A stretch of DNA of 64,000 bases, taken from positions 4,464,001 to 4,528,000 of the forward strand of contig NZ_CP162102.1 of NCBI RefSeq assembly GCF_042466665.1. The letters run 5' to 3'. Positions 51,506 to 60,097 of the stretch are shown here, piece by piece. The stretch's first letter is position 1, and the number at the start of each line of letters is the position of its first letter. The translations under genes and the position numbers were made by a program. The notes beneath the pieces are model-generated. The model was not told the origin of the DNA. It saw only the letters and a program-made list of their open reading frames with translations, and ran no database searches. This DNA comes from Peterkaempfera podocarpi. Its GTDB lineage: Bacteria; Actinomycetota; Actinomycetes; Streptomycetales; Streptomycetaceae.

Positions 51506-52906
51506 ATGGGCCACCAGCCTGCTCGCCGCGCCACCGGGGCGTTCACCGCCCTCGCCGCGGCCACCGCCGCCGTCCTCGCCGCCACCGGGATCGGGGGTGC
51601 CGCCGGAATCGGAGGCGCCACCGCCGGGGCCGGCACCGGGGCCCCGGCCGCTGCCGGGACCACCTTTGTCCGCCCCGCCTCGTCAGGGCACAGCCTGGTC
51701 GAGGCGGCCGACAAACCGACCTCGACCTCCGACTGCCTGAAGACGTACCGCATCAGGTGCTATTCGCCGCTGCAGTACCGCAAGGCCTACAACCTGGACC
51801 CGCTGTACCGCGCCGGCATCACGGGCAAGGGCCGGACCATCGTCATCGTCGACTCCTTCGGCTCCCCCACCGTCCAGCACGACCTGGACGTCTTCTCCAA
51901 GGCCTTCGGCCTGCCCAGCACCAAGGTGCGGATCATCAGATGGGGAAAGGTGCCGAAGTTCGACCCCGGCAACACCGACCACGTCGGCTGGGCGGGCGAG
52001 ACCAACCTCGATGTGCAGTACGCCCATGCCATCGCACCCGGAGCCAAGATCGTCCTGGTGGAGACCGCAGTCGCGGAGACCGAGGGCCTCACCGGCCTCC
52101 CGGAGATGATGAACGCCGAGTACGACCTCATCAAGAAGGGCGTCGGCGACGTCATATCCCAGAGCTTCGGCGCCACCGAGAACACCTTCCCCGGCTTCGC
52201 CAAGGGCGACCACTCGGCCCTGATGAAACTCCGCTATGCCTTCAAGGCCGCCGCGGAGAAGAACGTCACCGTGCTCGGCGCCTCCGGGGACGCCGGCGCC
52301 ACCGACTACATGCTGGACGGCAGCACCCTCTTCAAGCACCGGGTGAACTCCTGGCCGTCCACCGACCCCCTGGTCACCTCAGTCGGCGGCACCCAGCTCA
52401 CCCTGGACAACTCCGGCAAGCGGCTCGGCATCGACACGGTGTGGAACGACGGCTACGGCGCCTCCGGCGGCGGGATCTCCGGCATCTTCGACCGGCCCGA
52501 CTTCCAGCGCAGCGTCGCCGGGACCGTCGGCAGCCACCGCGGCACACCCGACATCAGCCTCACCGCCTCGGTCAACGGCGGAGCCTGGGTGTACTCCTCC
52601 TACGCCTCCGCCACCAAGGGCTGGGGGATCACCGGCGGCACCAGTGAGGCCACCCCGCTCTTCGCCGGGGTCGTGGCCCTCGCCGTCCAGCAGGCCAACC
52701 ACCGCCTCGGCCGGATCAACGACGACCTCTACGCACTGGCCCGGCAGGGCCCGAGCCGCAGCGGCCTGGTCGACGTGGTCACCGGCAACAACTCCTTCGG
52801 CGGGGTGAAGGGATTCACCGCGGGGAAGGGGTACGACCTGGCCAGCGGTCTCGGCACCATCGACGGCACCGCCTTTGTGAAGGCGCTCGCCCGCGGCGCC
52901 CACTGA
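51506..52906 (+). CDS. Secreted S53 (sedolisin-like) serine peptidase
   Basis: A 466-residue protein. AAAGGAG lies 6 nt before ATG 51506. The signal peptide (about 1-40) is Ala-rich. The Glu/Asp of the sedolisin catalytic triad are in GWAGETNLDVQYAHAIAPGAKI (near 164), the oxyanion-hole Asp in LGASGDAGA, and the nucleophile Ser in GGTSEATPLFAG (near 379). A very short propeptide-like region precedes CYSPLQYRKAYNLDPLY. Many S53 enzymes are acid-active; S53 members in Streptomyces are secreted. Terminated by a 14-bp stem. Confidence 0.93.
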   Translation: MGHQPARRATGAFTALAAATAAVLAATGIGGAAGIGGATAGAGTGAPAAAGTTFVRPASSGHSLVEAADKPTSTSDCLKTYRIRCYSPLQYRKAYNLDPLYRAGITGKGRTIVIVDSFGSPTVQHDLDVFSKAFGLPSTKVRIIRWGKVPKFDPGNTDHVGWAGETNLDVQYAHAIAPGAKIVLVETAVAETEGLTGLPEMMNAEYDLIKKGVGDVISQSFGATENTFPGFAKGDHSALMKLRYAFKAAAEKNVTVLGASGDAGATDYMLDGSTLFKHRVNSWPSTDPLVTSVGGTQLTLDNSGKRLGIDTVWNDGYGASGGGISGIFDRPDFQRSVAGTVGSHRGTPDISLTASVNGGAWVYSSYASATKGWGITGGTSEATPLFAGVVALAVQQANHRLGRINDDLYALARQGPSRSGLVDVVTGNNSFGGVKGFTAGKGYDLASGLGTIDGTAFVKALARGAH

Positions 52907-52919
52907 CCGGGGACGGTCC

Positions 52920-52952
52920 GCCGCCCCGCACCCGCGCCGGGTGCGGGGCGGC
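52920..52952. terminator. Bidirectional terminator
   Basis: A perfect 14-bp stem (52920-52933 with 52939-52952), 5-nt loop, between convergent stops at 52906 and 52961. Confidence 0.9.
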
Positions 52953-52960
52953 ACCGCGGC

Positions 52961-53485
52961 TCAGTCGTCCTCGCGCTCTTCCCGCTCCTCGCGCTCCTCC
53001 TCGTGCTCCGCCGTCGAGAGCCGGTCCACGCAGACCGCGACCGACAGCAGCAGTGCGGCGTCGGCCCCGTCGGCCACGTCCACCGCATAGGTGTCCCGGA
53101 CCCGGAACCACTTGCGCGAGATCCGGGCCAGCCGGCCGCCGTCCGCCTCGATGTCGTACTCCTTGTCGAGGAAGTCCCCGTGGATCTCCCACTCGCTGCC
53201 GTCCGCCAGCTCCGCCAGGTAGCTGTCGCGGAACGGGGTGAAGAGCTTCTTCTTCACCGTGGCCACGGTCTCGCCCCGGGCGTCCTGGACCTTCATCGCG
53301 TCCCGCAGCGACAGCACCTTCTTCTTGATCACCGCGACCACCTCGCCGGACGCGTCCTTCAGCTCGAAGGTCTCCCGCAACCGGAGCGCCTTGCCGTCCA
53401 CCAGGAAGGCCTTCTCACCGTTGTCGGTCTCCACCCAGAAGTCGTCTCCGATACCGAAGATCCGCTCCCGCACCAGGTACTTCAT
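52961..53485 (-). CDS. LURP-one-related (DUF567) protein
   Basis: A 174-residue Tubby-like beta-barrel protein: MKYLVRERIFGIGDDFWVETDNG, AFLVDGKALRLRETFEL, VAVIKKKVLSLRDAM, then the second repeat VATVKKKLFTPFRDSYLAEL. The last 20 residues are highly acidic/basic (EHEEEREEREEREDD). Prokaryotic and plant LURP-one proteins share this fold; a role in membrane lipid binding is suspected but unproven. GGAGGAG precedes ATG 53485. It is divergent from the thioredoxin-NHL gene. Confidence 0.88.
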   Translation of the reverse strand: MKYLVRERIFGIGDDFWVETDNGEKAFLVDGKALRLRETFELKDASGEVVAVIKKKVLSLRDAMKVQDARGETVATVKKKLFTPFRDSYLAELADGSEWEIHGDFLDKEYDIEADGGRLARISRKWFRVRDTYAVDVADGADAALLLSVAVCVDRLSTAEHEEEREEREEREDD

Positions 53486-53599
53486 CCCGCACTCTCCTCC
53501 ACGTCCCGGACCTGCCACCAGCTTGGACGTCCTCCTCCCGTCCACCGGTTCGACCCGCCCGGGGAATGAAGAGAGGGCCGGATCGGGTTGGATGTTGCC

Positions 53600-55468
53600 A
53601 TGGCTCCTCGTGCACGTGTACGCGCCCCCGAGCTGGTCGGCGCAGGCGGCTGGCTGAACACCGGCGGCAAGGACATCTCCCTGGCAGACCTCCGCGGCAA
53701 GATCGTCATTGCCGACTTCTGGACCTTCTGTTGCATCAACTGCCTCCATGTCCTCGACGAGCTGCGCGAGCTGGAGGAGAAGCACCGCGACACCGTGGTG
53801 ATCGTCGGCGTGCACTCCCCCAAGTTCGTCCATGAGGCCGACCACCGGGCCGTGGTGGACGCGGTCGCCCGCTACGAGGTGCACCACCCGGTGCTGGACG
53901 ACCCCGAGCTCGCCACCTGGAAGCAGTACGCGGTGCGGGCCTGGCCCACCCTGGTGGTGATCGACCCCGAGGGGTACGTCGTCGCCCAGCACGCCGGCGA
54001 GGGCCATGCCCACGCCATCGAGAAGCTGGTCGAGGAGCTGGAGGCCGAGCACGCCGCCAAGGGCACCCTGCGGCGCGGCGACGGCCCCTATGTGCCGCCG
54101 GAGCCGCAGGCCGGCGACCTGAAGTTCCCGGGCAAGGCCGTGCTGCTGGAGGGCGGCGGCTTCCTGGTGGCCGACTCCGGGCACCACTCGCTGGTGGAGC
54201 TGGCCGAGGACGGCGAGACCGTGGTGCGCCGGATCGGCGACGGGGAGCGCGGCCTGCTGGACGGGCCCGCCGACCAGGCCCGGTTCAGTGAGCCGCAGGG
54301 GCTGGCGCTGCTGCCGGCCGAGGCCGCCGCGGCACTGGGGGTCGACCTGGTGGTCGCGGACACCGTCAACCACGCCCTGCGCGGGGTGCGGCTCTCCGAC
54401 GGTCGGGTGACCACCCTGGCCGGCACCGGCAGGCAGTGGTGGCAGGGCGCCCCCACCGAGGGCCCGGCCCTGGAGGTCGCGCTCTCCTCCCCGTGGGACG
54501 TCGCCTGGTTCGCCGGCCGGCTGTGGATCGCGATGGCCGGAGTGCACCAGCTGTGGGCGTACGACCCGCAGACCGGCACCGTCGCCGTCGCGGCCGGCAC
54601 CACCAACGAGGGCCTGGTGGACGGCCCGGTGGCCGAGGCGTGGTTCGCCCAGCCGTCCGGCCTGGCCGCCTCCGCCGACGGCGGCCGCCTCTGGGTGGCC
54701 GACTCCGAGACCTCGGCGCTGCGCTGGGTGGACGCCGCCGACCTGACGGTGCACACCGCCGTGGGCACCGGGCTCTTCGACTTCGGCCACCGCGACGGCG
54801 GGGCCGGGCAGGCGCTGCTGCAGCACCCGCTGGGCGTCACCGTGCTGCCGGACGGGTCGGTCGCGGTGAGCGACACCTACAACCATGCGCTGCGCCGCTT
54901 CGCCCCGGCAGCGGAGGAGGGCGCGGCGGGCGAGGTCACCACCCTGGCCACCGATCTGCGTGAGCCCTCGGGCGCGGTGCTGAGCGGCGGCGACATCGTG
55001 GTGGTGGAGTCCGCCCGGCACCGGCTGACCCGGCTGCGGCTGCCCGAGGAGGCGGTAAGGGTCGAGGGCACCGCGCACCGCACCCAGCGCCCGGCCACCG
55101 AGGTGGCAGCCGGGCCGTTCCGGATCGACGTGGTCTTCTCCGCCCCGGCCGGCCAGAAGCTGGACGAGCGCTACGGCCCCTCCACCCGGCTGCTGGTCAG
55201 TGCCACCCCGCCGGAGCTGCTGGTCTCCGGTGCGGGTGCGGACAGTGCGCTCTCCCGGGAGGTGGTGCTGGCGTCCGACGGCCCCGCCGAGGGAGTGCTG
55301 CATGTCTCGGCGATGGCCGCGTCCTGCGACGACGACCCCGCGGTGGAGTACCCGGCCTGCCATGTCCACCAGCAGGACTGGGGCGTCCCGGTCCGGCTGG
55401 TGCCCGGCGGGGCGGGACGGCTGCCGCTGGTGCTGGCCGGCATGGACGAGGAGGGTGCGGCCGGCTGA
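53600..55468 (+). CDS. Thioredoxin-like NHL-repeat protein (NHLRC2-like)
   Basis: A 622-residue protein. The N-terminal thioredoxin fold (about 10-150) has IVIADFWTFCCINCLHVLDELREL, where FCCINC replaces the classical CxxC redox site. Five or six NHL beta-propeller blades follow (PGKAVLLEGGGFLVADSGHHSLVEL, LDLVVADTVNHALRGV-like, LGVTVLPDGSVAVSDTYNHALRRF). The C-terminal 120 residues form a beta-sandwich with CDDDPAVEYPACHVHQQDW. This architecture equals that of human NHLRC2. Function in bacteria is unknown. ATG 53600 is preferred; a TTG at 53588 is in frame. Confidence 0.9.
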   Translation: MAPRARVRAPELVGAGGWLNTGGKDISLADLRGKIVIADFWTFCCINCLHVLDELRELEEKHRDTVVIVGVHSPKFVHEADHRAVVDAVARYEVHHPVLDDPELATWKQYAVRAWPTLVVIDPEGYVVAQHAGEGHAHAIEKLVEELEAEHAAKGTLRRGDGPYVPPEPQAGDLKFPGKAVLLEGGGFLVADSGHHSLVELAEDGETVVRRIGDGERGLLDGPADQARFSEPQGLALLPAEAAAALGVDLVVADTVNHALRGVRLSDGRVTTLAGTGRQWWQGAPTEGPALEVALSSPWDVAWFAGRLWIAMAGVHQLWAYDPQTGTVAVAAGTTNEGLVDGPVAEAWFAQPSGLAASADGGRLWVADSETSALRWVDAADLTVHTAVGTGLFDFGHRDGGAGQALLQHPLGVTVLPDGSVAVSDTYNHALRRFAPAAEEGAAGEVTTLATDLREPSGAVLSGGDIVVVESARHRLTRLRLPEEAVRVEGTAHRTQRPATEVAAGPFRIDVVFSAPAGQKLDERYGPSTRLLVSATPPELLVSGAGADSALSREVVLASDGPAEGVLHVSAMAASCDDDPAVEYPACHVHQQDWGVPVRLVPGGAGRLPLVLAGMDEEGAAG

Positions 55469-55479
55469 TCCGGCGGCGG

Positions 55480-55716
55480 TCAGAGCCGCGGGTCCTCGTA
55501 GTAGTGGTGGCGCTCCTCCACCACCTCGTCGGCACCGGGGCCGATACCGCGACGGGGCCGCCGCAGCACACTGCTGAAGGTCACCAGGCCGAGCAGTCCG
55601 ACGACCATCAGGATCACGCCGACCACGTCCAGGTTCACGCCGTTGACATGCCAGTCGGTCGCAAAGGCGAGGATGGCGCCGAGAGCTATCAGGATCACGC
55701 ATCCGCCGAGACCCAT
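55480..55716 (-). CDS. Small DUF6458-like membrane protein
   Basis: A 78-residue protein with two hydrophobic helices (CVILIALGAILAFATDW and VVGVILMVVGLLGLVTFSSVL) linked by HVNGVNLD, followed by RRPRRG and an acidic/Tyr tail EERHHYYEDPRL. ATG 55716 has GGAGGGAAG upstream. Function unknown. Its stop is 11 bp from the end of the convergent NHL gene. Confidence 0.75.
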   Translation of the reverse strand: MGLGGCVILIALGAILAFATDWHVNGVNLDVVGVILMVVGLLGLVTFSSVLRRPRRGIGPGADEVVEERHHYYEDPRL

Positions 55717-55865
55717 GGTGGCTTCCCTCCAGGGGGATTGAGTGGCCCGCCGCCGTCGGGCCGACCGGGTGGGGGCCGGCCCGGCGGCGGCCGGTGCTGC
55801 CTGCTGGCAGCGGTCCTGCAAGGGGCGGCTACCCGGTCACGGCTGCACCATTCCGCATACGGCAG

Positions 55866-55898
55866 GGGCGGGGAGCGGCCATTGGCCGCTCCCCGCCC
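55866..55898 (-). terminator. Terminator of the M18 aminopeptidase gene
   Basis: A perfect 15-bp stem (55866-55880 with 55884-55898) with an ATT loop, 17 nt beyond the stop at 55915. Confidence 0.9.
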
Positions 55899-55914
55899 TG
55901 GTTCGGACGGTCCG

Positions 55915-57213
55915 TCAGCCCTCCAGGAAGCCCTTCAGCGCCGAGGCCAGCAGGAACGGGTCGTCGGCGCCGCACAGTTCGCGCGAGGAGTGCATGGAGA
56001 GCGCGGCGACCCCGCAGTCCACGGTGGTGATGCCCAGTCGGGCGGCGGTGATGGGGCCGATGGTGGTGCCGCAGGGCATGGCGTTGTTGGAGACGAAGTT
56101 CTGCCAGGGCACCCCGGCGCGCTCGCAGGCGTCGGTGAAGACCGCACGGCCGATCGCGTCGGTCGCATAGCGCTGGTTGACATTGGTCTTGAGGATCGGG
56201 CCGCCGTTGGGCACCGGGTGGTGGCCCGGCTCATGGCGCTCGCTGTAGTTGGGGTGCACGGCGTGGCCCATGTCGGCGGAGAGGCAGATGGTGCCGGCCA
56301 GTGCGCGGGCGCGGTCCTCCGGTGAGCCGCCGCGGCTGAGCACCGAGCGCTCCAGCACGTTGCCCAGCAGCGGCCCCTGGGCGCCGGTGTCGGACTCGCT
56401 GCCGGTCTCCTCGTGGTCGAACGCGGCCAGCACCGGGATGCGGGACCCCCCGCCGGCCGCGGCCACGGCGCTCAGCGCGGCGGTGCCGGCGTGCACCGAC
56501 AGCAGGTTGTCCAACCGGGCCGAGGCCAGCAGTTCGCGGTCGCGGCCCAGATAGGACGGCGGCTGGACATCGTGGACCATCAGGTCCCAGCCGATGATGT
56601 CGGAGGCGGCGACCCCGGCGTGGCCGGCCACATGGTCGAGCAGCGCGCCCTCCTCGACCGGGCCGATGCCCCAGATCGGGGTGAGATGCCGCTGGCGGTC
56701 CAGCTTGAGGCCGTCGTTGACCTGGCGGTCGAGGTGGATGGCGAGCTGCGGCACCCGCAGCAGCGGCTCGTCCAGGTGGACCAGCACGGTCGACCCGCCG
56801 CGCAGCGCCAGCCGTCCGGAGATGCCCAGGTCGCGGTCGAGCCAGGTGTTGAGCGGCACCCCGCCGTAGATCTCGACGGCGATCTGCCGCCACCCCTCGG
56901 AGCCGGTGTCAGGCCTGGGCTTGACGCGCAGGGTGGGGGAGTCGGTGTGGGCGCCGACGATGCGGAAGGGGGTCTCGGGGCCCGCGCCCTCGGGGACGTA
57001 CCAGGCGATCAGCGCACCGCCGCGCACCACGAACCGGCCCCCGGCCCGCCCGTCCCACGCCTCGGTCTCGGCCACCTGCCGGAAGCCCGCCTTCTCCAGC
57101 CGCTCGGTGGCGGAGGCCACCGCGTGGTACGGGGAGGGGCTGGCGGCGAGGTAGCTGATCAGGTCGTCGGTGTGGGCACGGTCGAAGTAGGCCGTGGGGG
57201 CGGCGGTCGGCAT
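55915..57213 (-). CDS. M18 family aminopeptidase
   Basis: A 432-residue cytosolic, dodecameric zinc aminopeptidase (aspartyl-aminopeptidase-like). ATG 57213 (MPTAAPTAYFDRAHTDDL) follows AGGAGC. Metal ligands are visible in order: RIVGAHTDSPT, SARLDNLLSVHAG, FDHEETGSES, CLSADMGHAVHPNY; the final His lies in ALSMHSSREL. All catalytic residues seem intact. It cleaves N-terminal acidic or neutral residues from peptides. Confidence 0.94.
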   Translation of the reverse strand: MPTAAPTAYFDRAHTDDLISYLAASPSPYHAVASATERLEKAGFRQVAETEAWDGRAGGRFVVRGGALIAWYVPEGAGPETPFRIVGAHTDSPTLRVKPRPDTGSEGWRQIAVEIYGGVPLNTWLDRDLGISGRLALRGGSTVLVHLDEPLLRVPQLAIHLDRQVNDGLKLDRQRHLTPIWGIGPVEEGALLDHVAGHAGVAASDIIGWDLMVHDVQPPSYLGRDRELLASARLDNLLSVHAGTAALSAVAAAGGGSRIPVLAAFDHEETGSESDTGAQGPLLGNVLERSVLSRGGSPEDRARALAGTICLSADMGHAVHPNYSERHEPGHHPVPNGGPILKTNVNQRYATDAIGRAVFTDACERAGVPWQNFVSNNAMPCGTTIGPITAARLGITTVDCGVAALSMHSSRELCGADDPFLLASALKGFLEG

Positions 57214-57334
57214 GGTGCTCCTGTGGATGAGGGTCGACGGCAGGGCGTACGGCACGGTGCTGCCGTTGCCCACCGCCCGAGCATAGGCGCCGCCACCCGG
57301 GGCCGGGCTCATCGAGGTGCACTCGGGGGGAGCG

Positions 57335-57378
57335 CACCGAGGGGGCCCCGGGGCGCATGCCCTGGGACCCCCTCGGTG
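57335..57378 (-). terminator. Terminator of the acyl-CoA dehydrogenase gene
   Basis: CACCGAGGGGG (57335-57345) pairs with CCCCCTCGGTG (57368-57378), and the inner bases continue the stem imperfectly, about 20 nt after the stop at 57398. Confidence 0.8.
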
Positions 57379-57397
57379 TGAGGGTGCGTCAGTCGGA

Positions 57398-59221
57398 TCA
57401 GAAAGCGTCCTCGGGCAGCTCCATGATCGCGTTGTCGATGCCCTCGGCGATCAGGCGCTGCGGGGCGACGGTGGGCAGGATGTTGCGGGCGTAGAAGCGG
57501 GCCGCGGCGATCTTGCCCTGGTAGAAGGCGACGTCCTTGCCGGTGGCGTTGGGCAGCTTGGCCAGCGCGACGGCGGCCTGGCGCAGCAGCAGCCAGCCGA
57601 TGACCACGTCACCGCAGGCCAGCAACAGCCGGGTGGTGTTGAGGCCGACCTTGTACATGTTCTTGACGTCCTGCTCGACCGAGGAGAGGTCGGCGAGCAT
57701 CTTGCCGACGATGGCCTCCAGGTCGCCGGAGGCCTTGGCCAGCGCCTCGCGCTCGACGGACAGTTCCTCGCCGCCCTCGCCGCCGGCGAGGAACTTCTGG
57801 ATCTGCTCGGAGAGCGCGGTGAGGGCCTGGCCGCCGTCCTTGACGATCTTCCGGAAGAAGAAGTCCTGGCCCTGGATGGCGGTGGTGCCCTCGTAGAGGG
57901 TGTCGATCTTGGCGTCGCGGATGTACTGCTCGAGCGGGTACTCCTGCAGGTAGCCGGAGCCGCCGAAGGTCTGCAGCGACTGGGCGAGCTGCTCGTAGGA
58001 CTTCTCGGAGCCGTAGCCCTTGACGATGGGCAGCAGCAGGTCGTTGAGCCGCTCGGCGGCCTCGGCGGTCTCACCGCGCAGCTTGGCGGACTCGATGTCG
58101 TCCTGGACGGAGGCGGTGAAGAGCACCAGCGCGCGCATGCCCTCGGCGTACGCCTTCTGGGTCATCAGCGAGCGGCGGACGTCCGGGTGGTGGGTGATGG
58201 TGACCCGGGGGGCGGCCTTGTCCAGGAAGTTGGCCAGGTCCGGACCCTGCACCCGCTCCTTGGCGTACTCCAGGGCGTTGAGGTAGCCGGTGGAGAGGGT
58301 GGCGATGGCCTTGGTGCCGACCATCATCCGGGCGAACTCGATGATCTTGAACATCTGGCGGATGCCGTCGACGGACTCGCCGAGCAGCCAGCCGCGCGCC
58401 GGGTGCTTGGCGCCGAAGGTCATCTCGCAGGTGTTGGAGGCCTTGAGGCCCATCTTGTGCTCGACGTTGGTGGCGTAGACACCGTTGCGCTCGCCGAGCT
58501 CGCCGGTCTCCCAGTCGAAGTCGAACTTGGGCACGATATAGAGGCCGAGGCCCTTGGTGCCGGGCTTGCCGCCCTCGGGCCGGGCCAGCACCAGGTGGAT
58601 GATGTTCTCGGACATGTCGTGCTCGCCCGAGGTGATGAAGCGCTTGACGCCCTCGATGTGCCAGGAGCCGTCGTCCTGCTTGACCGCCTTGGTGCGGCCG
58701 GCGCCCACGTCGGAGCCGGCGTCCGGCTCGGTGAGGACCATGGTGGCGCCCCACTGGCGGTCGACCATCAGCTGGGCGACCTGCTTCTGCTCCGCGGTGC
58801 CCTCCTCGAAGACGACCTGGCCGAAGGCCGGGCCGGAGGAGTACATCCAGATGGCGGGGTTGGAGCCCAGCACCAGCTCGGCGTAGGCCCAGAGCAGCGA
58901 GCGCGGGGTGGGGGTGCCGCCCAGCTCCTCGGGCAGGCCCAGGCGCCACCACTCGGCGTCCATGAAGGTCTGGTAGCTCTTCTTGAACGTGTCCGGTATG
59001 GGGGCGGTGCTGGTCTCGTCGAAGACCGGCGGGTTGCGGTCCGCGTCGGCGAAGGAGGCTGCCAGGTCGTTCTCCGCCAGGCGGGCGATCTCGTCCAGGA
59101 TGTTCTTGGCGGTCTCGACGTCCATCTCGGCGAACGGCGCGCTGCCGTACACCTGGTCGCGGCCGAGTACCTCGAAGAGGTTGAACTCCACGTCGCGGAG
59201 GTTGGACTTGTAGTGACCCAT
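57398..59221 (-). CDS. Acyl-CoA dehydrogenase (FadE5-like, long form)
   Basis: A 607-residue flavoenzyme of fatty-acid beta-oxidation. The N-terminal segment MGHYKSNLRDVEFNLFEVLG is conserved in actinobacterial FadE5-like enzymes. FAD-binding residues occur in MVLTEPDAGSDVGAGRT and FGGSGYLQEYPLEQYIRDA. The catalytic Glu lies in TLYEGTTAIQGQDFFFRKI. About 170 extra C-terminal residues form an additional helical domain. Start ATG 59221. It probably acts on a broad range of acyl-CoA lengths. Confidence 0.95.
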   Translation of the reverse strand: MGHYKSNLRDVEFNLFEVLGRDQVYGSAPFAEMDVETAKNILDEIARLAENDLAASFADADRNPPVFDETSTAPIPDTFKKSYQTFMDAEWWRLGLPEELGGTPTPRSLLWAYAELVLGSNPAIWMYSSGPAFGQVVFEEGTAEQKQVAQLMVDRQWGATMVLTEPDAGSDVGAGRTKAVKQDDGSWHIEGVKRFITSGEHDMSENIIHLVLARPEGGKPGTKGLGLYIVPKFDFDWETGELGERNGVYATNVEHKMGLKASNTCEMTFGAKHPARGWLLGESVDGIRQMFKIIEFARMMVGTKAIATLSTGYLNALEYAKERVQGPDLANFLDKAAPRVTITHHPDVRRSLMTQKAYAEGMRALVLFTASVQDDIESAKLRGETAEAAERLNDLLLPIVKGYGSEKSYEQLAQSLQTFGGSGYLQEYPLEQYIRDAKIDTLYEGTTAIQGQDFFFRKIVKDGGQALTALSEQIQKFLAGGEGGEELSVEREALAKASGDLEAIVGKMLADLSSVEQDVKNMYKVGLNTTRLLLACGDVVIGWLLLRQAAVALAKLPNATGKDVAFYQGKIAAARFYARNILPTVAPQRLIAEGIDNAIMELPEDAF

Positions 59222-59438
59222 GGCCTTCTCCGGTCATCGCGTAGGTCGGTGCCGGGGGTCTTCAGTGCGCCCGTGCGGAGGCGCCCCCCTACCCGTCAGT
59301 AGCTCCCATGATGCTACCCGGCGGTAACATAATCAACCCTTGCGGGCATGAGGGTCGTCACGTCCCACTGTGCCTCCGGCGGCGCTCCGGCGCCGCTGCT
59401 TTGCCGAACAGGCGCCCCACCGGCTCCCGCCGGGCCGA

Positions 59439-59444
59439 TAGCCT
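59439..59444 (+). promoter_or_regulatory. Probable -10 of a leaderless sseB-like transcript
   Basis: TAGCCT, 6 nt before GTG 59451, with no Shine-Dalgarno sequence. Confidence 0.5.
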
Positions 59445-59450
59445 GGACCT

Positions 59451-59999
59451 GTGTACGGCTATGACCAGACCGCATCCGGAGCCGGGGCAGGCTACCCGGG
59501 AGGCCCCTACCAGCAGGCGGGGCCGCAGCCCGGGGTGGGCGGCATGCCCGGCCCGGCCGCGGGCGCGCACCCGGGGGGTGCCCCGCATGCCGCCGGATAC
59601 GGCGAGCAGCAGCCGCAGCAGCCGCGTTATCCGGAGCCCTCACCGCCCTCGCTGGCCGATGCGGTGCGCGCCTTCACCAGTGGCGGGCTCACGGTGGAGG
59701 ACTTCCAGGCGATCTTCATCACCTCCAAGGTCTACTGCCCGCGCGGCGAGCGCCCCGGCTTCCTGGCGCTGCACAACACCCCGACGCCGGTGATCCCGAT
59801 GTTCAGCTCGCTCAAGGAGCTGCGCCGCTATGCCGGCAAGGACTCCAAGTACTTCACGGTCACCGGGGCCGAGGTGCTCGACCTGCTGCCGACCGGCTAT
59901 GGGTTCGCCCTGGACATGGAGGGCGAGCACCGGATGGTGTTTGACGCCAAGGCGGTGGAGCAGATGGTCGACTTCACCATGCGCCGGATGTACGGCTGA
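59451..59999 (+). CDS. SseB-family protein
   Basis: A 182-residue protein. Residues 1-60 are Gly/Pro/Gln/Tyr-rich and disordered (MYGYDQTASGAGAGYPGG). The C-terminal SseB-like domain follows: LTVEDFQAIFITSKVYCPRGE, PMFSSLKELRRYAG and GYGFALDMEGEHRMVFDAKAV. SseB domains are small alpha/beta modules of uncertain role, common in actinobacteria. GTG start with a likely leaderless transcript. Confidence 0.83.
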   Translation: MYGYDQTASGAGAGYPGGPYQQAGPQPGVGGMPGPAAGAHPGGAPHAAGYGEQQPQQPRYPEPSPPSLADAVRAFTSGGLTVEDFQAIFITSKVYCPRGERPGFLALHNTPTPVIPMFSSLKELRRYAGKDSKYFTVTGAEVLDLLPTGYGFALDMEGEHRMVFDAKAVEQMVDFTMRRMYG

Positions 60000-60036
60000 C
60001 CCGTCCGTCCTCTCCCCGAGCGGAATAGTCCAACCT

Positions 60037-60071
60037 TCAACTTGCTTTGTAGTTGACTGTTGAACTACATT
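60037..60071. promoter_or_regulatory. Pirin promoter with two interlocking dyads
   Basis: Promoter: TTGCTT (60043-60048), 17 bp, TACATT (60066-60071). Dyad 1: TCAACT (60037-60042), 8 nt, AGTTGA (60051-60056). Dyad 2: TGTAGTT (60048-60054), 8 nt, AACTACA (60063-60069). Both are perfect and cover the promoter, as expected for a repressor site. Confidence 0.65.
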
Positions 60072-60097
60072 GGCCGAAGACACCCCAGGAGGCCGCC

